Source: Hwanghaeella grinnelliae (GTDB lineage Bacteria > Pseudomonadota > Alphaproteobacteria > UBA8366 > Aestuariispiraceae). From it: a stretch of DNA of 64,000 nucleotides. The notes beneath the pieces were generated by a model. The model was given only the letters and a program-made list of their open reading frames with translations, had not been told where the DNA came from and ran no database searches. A program made the position numbers and the translations under genes. Shown piece by piece: positions 33,610-41,558 of this stretch (positions are counted from its first letter, which is position 1; each line of letters opens with the position of its first letter). The DNA is taken from positions 620,001 to 684,000 of the forward strand of contig NZ_SADE01000004.1 in the NCBI RefSeq assembly GCF_004005845.1. Direction: 5' to 3'.

Positions 33610-35748
33610 TTGGCAGGAACGGAGTCAGACCGGTATCTTTATCGCTTGATACTGAAAAGCCCTCCATTTTGGATGGAAATTCTCTTCCATTATCATTGCC
33701 ACCTTGTAAGACTGATCCCGCGCCATCCCAATTACCGTTTCTTGAGAAAGCACAGTAGTAAATTGCCGTTACGGAAGCCCCGTCTGGGTCAAAAACTGGC
33801 GATACGCCTCATTTCCGTTTCGATCCTGGTCACATTGGTGGTCGGGGGGCTTTGGGGCCTTTCCGAATATAGGTCCTACCAGGAGAGCCTTGAGCGAAGC
33901 CGCAATATTTACAAAGCGGGCAAGGAAGAACTGATCAAGGAAATCGTTGGCTCCGTCCAAGAATTCATACGTCATAAACAAAAAGACGCCGCCGAAACGG
34001 ATCTGGGGAGCAAACCTTCCGAATTTTCGATTCTTCAGAACCACACGATCGAACTCATAGAACGCATTCGCTTCGGTGACGGCGGGTATGTCTTCGCGGG
34101 TACGTTCGACGGCATATCCCTATCCGGGCCGGCCAAAGGCCGAAATGTCTTGGACGTGACCGACGTCAACGGCGTAATGGTCGTTCAAGAACTAATCGCG
34201 ACCGCGCGGAATGGAAGCGGCTTCGTAACCTACCATGTCCCCGCATCCACCGGCGCGGCGCCCATTGAGAAGACCAGCTATGTCGTCGGCGTTCCGAAGT
34301 GGGGTTGGTATATCGGCGCCGGATACGACCTCGAAAAATTCGAGAACGACGTTCACGCTCTTCAGGAAGAAACCGAGCAACGGTTCCAGATGATCCTGGT
34401 CATGGCCGTCGCGGTGATCCTGGTGTCGGTAAGCTTCATGATTTTCTTCGCCAGGCGCGAATTCAGGAAGATCGCGGACGACCACAACGACTTCATGGAA
34501 TTCTTTGAAAATATTCAAAAGGGCGATTCTGAGATAGACCCGGCGACTTTGGAATACGCGGAGTTCGAACAGATCGGAGAGGCCGCCAACCGGATGGTGG
34601 CGCGCCGCCTCAAAGCCGAGGAAAGCCTCCAGATCAGTGAACGCAACGCGATGGAGAAGGAGCAACTGCTCGACTCTATCTTCCACAATATACCAGTCGG
34701 GCTGATGATCAAAAATCGCGACCACGTCGTCGAACGGGTCAACGCGGAGTTCCTTTCCTGGATCGGGTACAAAGCCGAGGATGTTGTCGGCAAGACCGTC
34801 GTGGACGCGGGATTCATCGATTCCCAATACGATGCCGAGGCCATGATCGAACAGGAGAACCATGTCTTTGCGACCGGCGAAATTCTCCATCGAAGCGTGA
34901 AACAACGGTTCGCCGACGGGACCGTCCACCGCCTTCTGTCCACGCGGTTCCCCATCTATGATCACGCCGGTAAGATTGTGAAGATCGGTTCCGTCAATGT
35001 GGATCAGACGGAACTTCTGAAAGCTCTGGAAGCCGCCGAATCCGCCAACAAGGCCAAGACCGAGTTTCTCGCCAGCATGAGCCATGAACTGAGGACGCCG
35101 CTCAACGCGGTGATCGGCTTTTCACAGATGGTGGGGCTGGACCCGAAACATCCCCTTACGCCATCGCAAAAGGAATATCTCGACCTGGTCATACAAAGCG
35201 GGAACCACCTGCTCGACCTCGTAAATGAAGTTCTCGACCTGTCGATTATCGAGACCGGCAAGGCGCATTTCGATATCGCCGATGTAAACGTCTCTCACGC
35301 GGTGGACCATTGCCTTACCATGGTGTCGCATCTGGTTGATCGGAATGCGATCACGGTGACCAACAACCTCCATGGCACAAGTGTCGTCCTCGCCACCGAC
35401 GAGACCCGCTTCAAGCAGATTCTCCTGAATCTGATTACCAACGCCATCAAGTATAACAAGGTCAATGGCTCACTCGTCATCGAAGGCAAGGAAGCCGGGG
35501 ACAACCGTTACCGAATTTCCGTAACCGATACGGGGCACGGCATACCTGACGATGAACAGGACAACATCTTCAAGATGTTTCACCAGATTGGACGGTCGCC
35601 GGACATTGCCGCGGAAGGAACCGGCATTGGGCTTTATGTGTGTAAGCTTTTGATCGACGGGATGGGCGGCCGGATCGGTTTCGAAAGCACGGAAGAGATG
35701 GGCAGCACGTTCTGGATCGAACTTCCCCAGGCTTCACGGGAAGGGTGA
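33610..35748 (+). CDS. Hybrid-free sensor histidine kinase with Cache and PAS domains
   Basis: Up to 712 residues from a TTG; ATG 33673 is a plausible alternative, as neither has a strong ribosome site. It has a membrane helix (about 65-85), then a single Cache domain of the sCache_2 type (GDGGYVFAGTFDGISLSGPAKGRNVLDVTD in parts, ending WGWYIGAGYDLEKF) in the periplasm. A second membrane helix (about 256-278) and a short linker follow, then a PAS domain (LLDSIFHNIPVGLMIKNRD, about 355-475). HisKA with MSHELRTPLNAVIGF carries the phospho-accepting His at about 492. HATPase has LLNLITNAIKYN, DTGHGIPDD and GTGIGLYV. No response-regulator gene adjoins it. sCache domains often bind small carboxylates. 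Confidence 0.9.
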   Translation: MAGTESDRYLYRLILKSPPFWMEILFHYHCHLVRLIPRHPNYRFLRKHSSKLPLRKPRLGQKLAIRLISVSILVTLVVGGLWGLSEYRSYQESLERSRNIYKAGKEELIKEIVGSVQEFIRHKQKDAAETDLGSKPSEFSILQNHTIELIERIRFGDGGYVFAGTFDGISLSGPAKGRNVLDVTDVNGVMVVQELIATARNGSGFVTYHVPASTGAAPIEKTSYVVGVPKWGWYIGAGYDLEKFENDVHALQEETEQRFQMILVMAVAVILVSVSFMIFFARREFRKIADDHNDFMEFFENIQKGDSEIDPATLEYAEFEQIGEAANRMVARRLKAEESLQISERNAMEKEQLLDSIFHNIPVGLMIKNRDHVVERVNAEFLSWIGYKAEDVVGKTVVDAGFIDSQYDAEAMIEQENHVFATGEILHRSVKQRFADGTVHRLLSTRFPIYDHAGKIVKIGSVNVDQTELLKALEAAESANKAKTEFLASMSHELRTPLNAVIGFSQMVGLDPKHPLTPSQKEYLDLVIQSGNHLLDLVNEVLDLSIIETGKAHFDIADVNVSHAVDHCLTMVSHLVDRNAITVTNNLHGTSVVLATDETRFKQILLNLITNAIKYNKVNGSLVIEGKEAGDNRYRISVTDTGHGIPDDEQDNIFKMFHQIGRSPDIAAEGTGIGLYVCKLLIDGMGGRIGFESTEEMGSTFWIELPQASREG

Positions 35749-35753
35749 ATCTG

Positions 35754-35777
35754 CCGTACCCTAAGTCTTGGGTACGG
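35754..35777. promoter_or_regulatory. Palindrome between the kinase gene and the next gene
   Basis: CCGTACCC (35754-35761) and GGGTACGG (35770-35777) are perfect arms around an 8-base loop. There is no U-tract, so it is either a weak rho-dependent/attenuator hairpin at the end of the kinase message or an operator for the gene starting at 35795. Confidence 0.45.
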
Positions 35778-35794
35778 AAGGGAATTGAACAGGA

Positions 35795-36505
35795 ATGACC
35801 GAACGTCATAACTGGGGTCCGCATCAATGGGCCGACTACATCATCGCGGCGCACGGTCGGACCGTAGCGTCGATTGTCGAGACAGGGAAGCGGTGGGGCG
35901 AATACAGGGCAGCCGTTCATGCCGAAAAGCAAATCGGCTGGGGTGACAAGGTGTTCGACCTGACCGGCTATGGGAAGCGCAGCGCCAACCGTCACATCCT
36001 GATCCATGAGAAATTGAGTCCCATTGGGACCCGATATGCCGAACTACCGTCGTCCTGGCGCGCCCTTTCGGAACTGGCGCGGCTGGACACCGACAAGATC
36101 GAAACCCTGCTCGACGCGGGGCTCGTCACACGGTCATCCACCCGCAAGGACATCGTCGCCGCGGTCACGCTCGCCCGGGATATCCTACCCCAAGACTTCC
36201 GCATCGCCTTTGGCGGCGACTACTGCGACGACCTGCGCGAAGCGATGGCGGACTTCCAGGCTGTCACCGAGGTGGCCAAAGGCGAAACCACGAAGGGCAG
36301 CAGTGCGCCCCCTGACGCCGCCGTTCCTGCCGCCGGGGCCGACCCCCGCGTCCGGTCGGTCCTGAACCGGCTGCGCGGGTTCAACAAATGGGTCGACACC
36401 GCCGAGAACCCGTTCGACCACCCCGATGCCAGACGGGAAATGGTCGGCTTCATCAAGCACTGGGCCGGCGAGCTAGGACTTACCGTCACGGAGAAACCTG
36501 GTTAG
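35795..36505 (+). CDS. Protein of unknown function with DUF3102-like helical region
   Basis: A 236-residue soluble protein. Residues 15-95 read as helices with IVETGKRWGEYRAAVHAEK, followed by FDLTGYGKRSANRHILIHEKL and PSSWRALSELARL. This resembles the small-helix region of DUF3102 or ParB-like plasmid and phage proteins (a KxxxxHGxW-like start, then a crossing helix and an R-H-x-hydrophobic helix). A Pro/Ala-rich linker (about 165-185) joins a C-terminal domain of about 50 residues beginning VRSVLNRLRGFNKWVD. No catalytic motif is visible. The palindrome just upstream may regulate it. The family call is tentative; DNA binding is a guess. Confidence 0.6.
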   Translation: MTERHNWGPHQWADYIIAAHGRTVASIVETGKRWGEYRAAVHAEKQIGWGDKVFDLTGYGKRSANRHILIHEKLSPIGTRYAELPSSWRALSELARLDTDKIETLLDAGLVTRSSTRKDIVAAVTLARDILPQDFRIAFGGDYCDDLREAMADFQAVTEVAKGETTKGSSAPPDAAVPAAGADPRVRSVLNRLRGFNKWVDTAENPFDHPDARREMVGFIKHWAGELGLTVTEKPG

Positions 36506-36552
36506 CGGCCGATCTCAATGTGCTTTACGCTGCCGGCGTTATCTCGAAAGGT

Positions 36553-37269
36553 TCACCCGAGGCCGACAGTCATCCCACCGCAGGTGTACAACGTCTGGCC
36601 GGTCATGAAGCCGGACTTCTCGGTCAGGAAGAACGTCACCGCATGGGCGACGTCGTCCGGCGTGCCCAGGCGCTTGACCGGCACCGCGTCGATGATGGCC
36701 TGGGTGCGCGGGCTGCCCGGCGGGTTCACAGTATTGAACAACTCCGTCGCAATCGGGCCAGGGGCGACCGTGTTGACGGTGATGCCCCGTGCGGCCAGTT
36801 CCAGCGCCCAGACCCGCGTCATGGAGGCGATCCCGCCCTTCGTCGCCGCATAGGCGGTGCGCAACTCCTTGCCCAGCGCGACGCGGCTGGAAATGTTGAC
36901 GATCCTGCCCCAGCCGACGCGCTCCATCGCCGTCACCGCGCGCTTTGCGCAGAGGGTGGGCGCGATCAGGTTCAGCGGCACCAGCTTTTCAAAGTCTTCC
37001 GCCTCGGTCTCTTCGAGCGAATGCGCGATGGAGGCCCCCGCATTGTTGACCAGCCCGACCATCGGCCCAAGCGCCTCGATCTTATCGAAAGCCGCGTGGA
37101 TCGCCGGAATGTCGGTCATGTCGGTCCGAATGAAACTCTCGCCCTCCATCGGGTCGCAAGCATTGATGTCCAGGTTCACGACCCGCCAGCCCGCGGCCAA
37201 AGCCTGGGTGACGCAAGCCCGCCCGATGCCGCTGGACCCGCCCGTGACCACCACGATTTTCCCGCTCAT
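36553..37269 (-). CDS. SDR-family oxidoreductase (3-oxoacyl-reductase-like)
   Basis: A 238-residue classical short-chain dehydrogenase/reductase starting MSGKIVVVTGGSSGIGRA, with the cofactor motif TGGSSGIG (about residues 8-15). D39-like acidic residue context LDINACDP at the end of strand 2 suggests an NAD preference. NNAGAS lies near residue 80 and a catalytic triad Ser-Tyr-Lys is in ISSRVALGKELRTAYAATKGG. PGPIATELF and the C-terminal GQTLYTCGGMTVG complete the fold. The substrate is not predictable. It converges with the DUF3102-like gene at a 47-base gap. ATG 37269 is preferred over the upstream 37293. Confidence 0.9.
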   Translation of the reverse strand: MSGKIVVVTGGSSGIGRACVTQALAAGWRVVNLDINACDPMEGESFIRTDMTDIPAIHAAFDKIEALGPMVGLVNNAGASIAHSLEETEAEDFEKLVPLNLIAPTLCAKRAVTAMERVGWGRIVNISSRVALGKELRTAYAATKGGIASMTRVWALELAARGITVNTVAPGPIATELFNTVNPPGSPRTQAIIDAVPVKRLGTPDDVAHAVTFFLTEKSGFMTGQTLYTCGGMTVGLG

Positions 37270-37503
37270 TGTTCCGCCCCTTTTCTCTTTCAATGGTGTT
37301 TGGCACCCATCGGTAAAGGCGGCCTTGTTCCCCTGTCAACCAGATCGGCTGGCGATGGTAGGCGCCCCAAGCGTTGCTGTACGGGTGGGGAGGGGGGCGC
37401 TGATATAGAGAAACGGATAATTCGTGGCAGCGTCGTCGACGGGACGACGACGGGAGTACCACGCCATACCGAAATCAGCGGCGGGTCAGGTATAAAGTAA
37501 AGC

Positions 37504-37529
37504 GTCACCGTAATTAGTCACCGTAATTA
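37504..37529. repeat. Tandem pair of a 13-base repeat (GTCACCGTAATTA)
   Basis: Two exact, adjacent copies of GTCACCGTAATTA (37504-37516 and 37517-37529). The same core recurs at 38482-38622 and 38802-38816 in this patch. The rest of the 343-base gap 37270-37612 shows no gene I can support. Confidence 0.85.
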
Positions 37530-37612
37530 CCAACTCAGTGAATCGGTTGCGGTGGATTGGGGGCGGTTCGGATGGTTGCGAAGGCAAATCAATTGGGAAT
37601 TTGCGTGCATTC

Positions 37613-38296
37613 TTAGAACGGAAGCTTGATTGAAGAGTAGGAGTCGGGACCGTACAGAATCACATTTGTCCCGTAATTGGCCAAAACAACGGGCCAGAGG
37701 CGCCGGACCTGCAAGTAGATGAACGTCAAGATGGTGGCGAAAACGACCCCTTCCAGCACCGCGTCAACCCCGGCACCCCATAACGATAATCCAAAAAGCG
37801 ATGAAGGAATGAGTACCAGAAACCATCTGTTCGTGGTTTTTGTTTCCAGCCATTGTATTGCCATCCGCCTAAAAACGACTTCGTCGGCAATTGCCGAGAA
37901 AATAAAGACGATCGTCAGGTCGTAAATCGCCGTGTCCGGACTGGCTATCCGCGGTAGTGCATACCATCCGCCGATTTCCGGGAAATCCGCTAACGGCCGC
38001 CCAATTGCGTAATGACACGCAAGTCCGAATGCACAAGCGCCGACGGCGTATGCAAGCATCCGGGTGACGTATACTTGCTGAGCCGGCACGTTGAACGCCC
38101 CGCGATCCGGTCGACTTATCATTGCGATGAAGAACGTGATGACAACGAGCTGGATGATGTGGAAGTTGTACAGATAGTCCGGCATGTGGTTGAGCCAGAC
38201 GTATCCAAAGTCGTTCGCATAGAAAAATGCGGCCAGAAGAAGGAACTCCGGTCCATATCGGCTTCTTGCATGGTGCAGCAAACTGAGATCGGTCAT
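37613..38296 (-). CDS. CPBP-like intramembrane protein lacking the usual histidines
   Basis: A 227-residue membrane protein with about seven hydrophobic segments and the overall layout of the CPBP (CAAX protease/bacteriocin-processing) family. The first catalytic motif survives partly as ADEVVFRR (Asp138-Glu139, Arg143; usual EExxxR). The second motif, normally FxxxH, reads FGLS at about 168-171, and the third, normally HxxxN, reads NYGTN at 207-211, so both metal-binding histidines are replaced (Ser171, Asn207). This predicts no protease activity. It lies in an AT-richer accessory patch with repeats on both sides. Alternatively it is an unrelated membrane protein with chance similarity. Confidence 0.6.
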   Translation of the reverse strand: MTDLSLLHHARSRYGPEFLLLAAFFYANDFGYVWLNHMPDYLYNFHIIQLVVITFFIAMISRPDRGAFNVPAQQVYVTRMLAYAVGACAFGLACHYAIGRPLADFPEIGGWYALPRIASPDTAIYDLTIVFIFSAIADEVVFRRMAIQWLETKTTNRWFLVLIPSSLFGLSLWGAGVDAVLEGVVFATILTFIYLQVRRLWPVVLANYGTNVILYGPDSYSSIKLPF

Positions 38297-38481
38297 GACG
38301 GCAACTTAAAAAGTATCAATCCATTCAAGTTTGCTCGCAGAACACGTTCGTGTCTAGCCGTGGCATCATCAGTTTGCGGCGGGAGACCGCGGCGGCCTCG
38401 TCGCTTTAGAAAATCGTTGCTTTAGAAAACGGGACACACGATGAGTGGCTTAACCTTGGCCCGTATTATTAATATTGGAAC

Positions 38482-38500
38482 TACGGTGGCAGTTTACTTA
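38482..38500. repeat. Degenerate copy of the GTCACCGTAA-GTTTACTTAA repeat
   Basis: TACGGTGGCAGTTTACTTA matches the inverted-orientation form TTACGGTGACAGTTTACTTAA with one central change. It lies in the 583-base stretch 38297-38879 that has no intact gene. Confidence 0.6.
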
Positions 38501-38550
38501 TTTTTATTTCTTCAAGTCCAGCCAAGGGACAGTTCCAACCGCCCAGTTAA

Positions 38551-38622
38551 TTAAGTAAACTGTCACCGTAACCTAGGTGATTTTGATTACGGTGACAGTG
38601 ATTACGGTGACCGTTTACTTAA
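38551..38622. repeat. Inverted pair of the TTAAGTAAAC-GTCACCGTAA repeat
   Basis: TTAAGTAAACTGTCACCGTAA (38551-38571, 20 of 21 bases form the core) is met by two copies of ATTACGGTGAC (38586-38596, 38601-38611), the second continuing into CGTTTACTTAA (38612-38622). The outer parts are inverted complements, so a long hairpin can form. The right copy supplies an in-frame stop to the LysR remnant that follows. Confidence 0.85.
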
Positions 38623-38783
38623 CTCCCTGTCCGCTGACTTCCCCACCAACAACTCCCCCGCCCAAATCCCGGAATGCACCAAATCCGCCATCTGTTCTTT
38701 CAACGTGTCGGCGGACAGGCGCACGGCGTTGGAACTGGCGTTCACGACGCTGCGGGCCAAGACCAGTTCGCGGGTCGGTTTAC
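38602..38783 (-). pseudogene. C-terminal remnant of a LysR regulator gene
   Basis: About 136 bases (38646-38781) are close to the 3' end of the intact LysR gene at 39947-40888 (38648 aligns with 39969). Read on the minus strand the frame is preserved: RKPTRELVLARSVV, SSNAVRL, ADTLKEQMADLVHSGIWAGELL, roughly 43 codons with only a few substitutions. Downstream it runs through novel residues VGKSADRELSKRSP into a TAA supplied by the neighbouring repeat. Upstream, a TGA from the 38802 repeat closes the frame. It is therefore a non-functional fragment bounded by repeats, from a duplicated or rearranged paralogue. Confidence 0.88.
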
Positions 38784-38801
38784 GATCATTGTGTAGAGTG
38801 C

Positions 38802-38816
38802 ACTGTCACCGTAATT
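38802..38816. repeat. Single copy of the GTCACCGTAATT repeat
   Basis: ACTGTCACCGTAATT marks the right-hand border of the LysR remnant, in the same orientation as the copies at 37504 and 38561. Confidence 0.75.
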
Positions 38817-38879
38817 GTTTGTGTTAAGAAACTTTGTCACTTGTTAAAAAAATGAAGAAAGAAAACGAGATTGGGGCGT

Positions 38880-39800
38880 TTAGTAAAAGTCGCACTGATG
38901 CGCTGAGTATCGGAATGAGATTGTCATAGTTGGAATTTTAGCTGAATAAAACTTTGCTCGTGTAAGTGTTTCAAATCGAAGGGTTGATGAGACGTACTGC
39001 GCTATATCTACTAGTCCAAGAAAGTCTTTATTCCTCTTGGAGCGTATAGTTTGTGCGTCTTCCAAATAATATATCAGAACCGCCGCGTGCTTTTCCATAG
39101 GAGACGCCAGATAGCTGCGTAGTTCGGACGCGCGTTGTTCCTCACTACTGCTTTTCCCGGGTTTAAATATGCCGTCCCTATTCTTCCTGACGATCTGTTG
39201 CTCATTGGTGATATAGATTTCGCCCATGCGCCGTAATGTATCAAATCTCTTAGCCATGTTCCGGTCACTCAGTTTTTTCTCCTTTTGAATTCGGATGCGA
39301 GCACTTTCGAGCGCTTCACCTGTCAACGGCTCACCATTATCATATACACTTTCGACTGTAATCGGGGTGTACTCTGGATTCGAGGGAACACACACAAAAT
39401 CAAAAGTGCTTTCGATACTCGAGCTCTCCGCCGGAAGGTACTGTTTGAGATCATTCCATATGACAAGGCGGCATTCGGTAACTGTCTTAAAGGCATCAAG
39501 TAGGTGTTCCCGGACAAATCCTGTATAGCTATTAATTGTATATTTCCCATCTAACTTCGCCCCGAGGTCGAGTAACTTCTTAAGCAAACCGTTAAGTTCG
39601 GCACCTGCTTCACCTTCCACGGCAATATTCTTTTGTTCTCCGGAGAACTGAACCTCGTCGCAGAACTTTTTGGCGAAATCCTGGATTGTGCCTAACATCT
39701 CCTGGTTTAGCGAAGCCGCATCCGCGCTAGGCACTGCAGACATACCCAGGAATAATATAAAGACGGCTCGGGAAACCAATGAATTAAGCAGACATTGCAT
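38880..39800 (-). CDS. Secreted protein of unknown function, AT-rich
   Basis: A 306-residue precursor. ATG 39800 is selected because GGAGGACTCCG precedes it and a clean Sec signal follows (MQCLLNSLVSRAVFILFLGM, cleaved near ADA-A). The mature protein (about 275 residues) is charged, with predicted helices and cysteines in KKFCDEV, VTECRL, DFVCVP and HQCDF, an even number compatible with disulphides. A short motif EEQRASELRSYLASPMEKHAAVLIYYLEDA lies near residue 235 (in parts). Base composition and codon use are visibly AT-richer than the flanking genes, a sign of transfer. No family is recognised. Its 3' end abuts the repeat-bounded LysR remnant. Confidence 0.65.
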   Translation of the reverse strand: MQCLLNSLVSRAVFILFLGMSAVPSADAASLNQEMLGTIQDFAKKFCDEVQFSGEQKNIAVEGEAGAELNGLLKKLLDLGAKLDGKYTINSYTGFVREHLLDAFKTVTECRLVIWNDLKQYLPAESSSIESTFDFVCVPSNPEYTPITVESVYDNGEPLTGEALESARIRIQKEKKLSDRNMAKRFDTLRRMGEIYITNEQQIVRKNRDGIFKPGKSSSEEQRASELRSYLASPMEKHAAVLIYYLEDAQTIRSKRNKDFLGLVDIAQYVSSTLRFETLTRAKFYSAKIPTMTISFRYSAHQCDFY

Positions 39801-39946
39801 CGGAGTCCTCCAATCGAGTTTTGTGGTATTATAGTATATAGGCAGGGCTTCAAGAAATGAACTCCCTTTTTGGTTGCTGCGAAATGAGCGTTGAACCGAG
39901 TAAAAGGAATTCGTCAGCGCATTTGCATTAACGCTGTATCGAAACT

Positions 39947-40888
39947 TCAGGTGGCTGCATTTCCTGACAACAACTCCCCCGCCCAAATCCCGGAATGCAC
40001 CAAATCCGCCATCTGTTCTTTCAACGTGTCCGCGAACAACCGCACCGCGTTGGAACTGGGTTTGACGACGCTGCGGGCCAGGACCAGTTCGCGGGTCAGT
40101 TTCGGGTCGATGACCGGGGCGGCGCTGAGTATGCCGGCCTGCGCCTCCGCCCGCACGGAGGCGAGCGGCAGGACGGTGTAGCCCAAACCGCGCAGGACGA
40201 GGTCTTTCAGCGTCTGCAATGAATCCGCTTCGACCGAAACCTTGAGCGCGATCCCGGCATCGCCGGCCTTTTCCTCGATCAAGGCGCGCAAGCCGTGGCG
40301 CGGGCCGGGCAGGACCAGCGGCAGGTCCGCCAGCGTCTCGAACCGCACAGACCGGTCCAGCGACAGGTCGGCGCCCGCGGGGCCGATCAGGAAGAGCGGC
40401 TCGACGATCAGGGGTTCCGGCTTCAACTGCTGCACCCCATGGGTGTTGTACATCACGGCCAGGTCGACCTCGCCCCGTTGCAGGAAATCCAGCAGATAGC
40501 CGCTGAAGGCGGGGACGATGCGGATCGTCACGTCGGGATATTGTTTCGCGAACCTTTCCACCAGCGGCCCCGCGATGACCTCCCCGGCCGTCGGCGGCAC
40601 GCCCAGGCTGACCGTGCCGCGCACCGTCGCCTTGGAGGATGACAGTTCGACCCGGGTTTCCTCCACCAGCCGCAGGATGGTCGCGGCCCGTTCCGCCAGG
40701 ATCTGCCCGGCCGCGGTCGGGACCATGCCGCGCCCGTGCCGGGTGAACAACGGGGTCGACAGCTCTTCCTCCAGCAGTTTGATCTGCCGGCCCAGCGCCG
40801 GCTGGGCGATGTTGAGCCGGTCGGCGGCCTTGGTCAGGCTGCCGAGTTCCGCCACCTGTAAAAAGGTTCGAAGCTGTTTGATGTCCAT
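39947..40888 (-). CDS. LysR-family regulator of the ThDP-decarboxylase cluster
   Basis: A 313-residue LysR protein. MDIKQLRTFLQVAELGSLTKAADRLNIAQPALGRQIKLLEEEL (in parts) is a canonical winged helix-turn-helix, followed by the linker and a ligand domain (about 90-295) with VRGTVSLGVPPTAGEVIAGPLVERF. It resembles Cbl/NAC-type regulators in general form only. It is divergent from the decarboxylase alpha gene 139 bases away, with an inverted repeat in between, so it probably activates that cluster in response to its substrate. The 3' end of this gene is duplicated as a remnant at 38602-38783. Its stop is reached 146 bases from the AT-rich gene. Confidence 0.92.
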   Translation of the reverse strand: MDIKQLRTFLQVAELGSLTKAADRLNIAQPALGRQIKLLEEELSTPLFTRHGRGMVPTAAGQILAERAATILRLVEETRVELSSSKATVRGTVSLGVPPTAGEVIAGPLVERFAKQYPDVTIRIVPAFSGYLLDFLQRGEVDLAVMYNTHGVQQLKPEPLIVEPLFLIGPAGADLSLDRSVRFETLADLPLVLPGPRHGLRALIEEKAGDAGIALKVSVEADSLQTLKDLVLRGLGYTVLPLASVRAEAQAGILSAAPVIDPKLTRELVLARSVVKPSSNAVRLFADTLKEQMADLVHSGIWAGELLSGNAAT

Positions 40889-40903
40889 GAACTATAAAAT
40901 TCC

Positions 40904-40928
40904 AGCATATCTATTAAGCTAACATGCT
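40904..40928. promoter_or_regulatory. Candidate LysR binding site
   Basis: AGCAT (40904-40908) and ATGCT (40924-40928) are inverted arms with a 15-base AT-rich spacer, close to LysR recall-type geometry and midway in the divergent gap. Confidence 0.35.
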
Positions 40929-41027
40929 ATTTGTTTATCAATGGGTCAATTGATACGCCTATCCTCCGTGTCGCCGCACCGGCCGCACTGTAGGCCCTTG
41001 GCAGGCGACCCATTCCGGAGGAACAGG

Positions 41028-41558
41028 ATGAGCACCGACGAAACCCCGCAACCTTGGCAGGACCAGATTCTGCCGATCCTGAAGAAATTCGATGTGAAAC
41101 ACATCGCCTATGTGCCGGATGCCGGGCATAGCGCCGCCATCAATCAAGCGGAGGCGGACCCGGACATCACCGCCGTCACGCTGACGACGGAAGAAGAGGG
41201 TATCGGCTATCTTGCCGGCGCCTGGCTGGGCGGGCAGCGCGGCGCGATGCTGCTGCAATCCAGCGGCGTGGGGAATTGCATCAACACGCTGGCGTTGGCG
41301 GAACGTGCGCGCTTCCCGCTGCTGATGCTGGTGACCATGCGCGGCGACTGGGCCGAATTCAACGGCTGGCAGAACCCGATGGGGCAGGCGACCGAACCGG
41401 CGCTGAACCTGATGGGGGTGCGCACCTGGCGCGCCGACAAGCCTGAAGATGTCGAGCCCCTCGTGCGCGGCGCGGCCGGCATGGCCTTCAACGGGGATGC
41501 GTCCTGCGCCGTCCTGCTGGGACAACGCCTGATCGGAGAAAAGAAATGGGTGAAGTAA
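41028..41558 (+). CDS. ThDP-dependent 2-oxoacid decarboxylase, alpha (PYR) subunit (ComD/sulfopyruvate-decarboxylase-like)
   Basis: A 176-residue protein matching the N-terminal PYR domain of thiamine-diphosphate enzymes. It resembles the alpha subunit of sulfopyruvate/phosphonopyruvate decarboxylases: FDVKHIAYVPDAGHSAAINQ, then TTEEEGIGYLAGAWLGGQRGAMLLQSSGVGNCINTL (in parts), with the activating Glu in EEEGIG. ATG 41028 follows GGAGGAACAGG. The last 13 bases overlap the beta-subunit start, giving coupled synthesis of the two halves. The true substrate is unknown; the neighbouring acyl-CoA genes argue for a carbon-acid pathway rather than coenzyme M synthesis. Confidence 0.85.
   Translation: MSTDETPQPWQDQILPILKKFDVKHIAYVPDAGHSAAINQAEADPDITAVTLTTEEEGIGYLAGAWLGGQRGAMLLQSSGVGNCINTLALAERARFPLLMLVTMRGDWAEFNGWQNPMGQATEPALNLMGVRTWRADKPEDVEPLVRGAAGMAFNGDASCAVLLGQRLIGEKKWVK

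Noticed and set aside
36388-37500. 370-codon plus-strand frame
   Set aside because: It runs antisense to the SDR gene and shows no domain or ribosome site.
37504-38816. Short repeats considered as a CRISPR array
   Set aside because: Copies are irregularly spaced and in both orientations, and there are no uniform spacers or cas genes.
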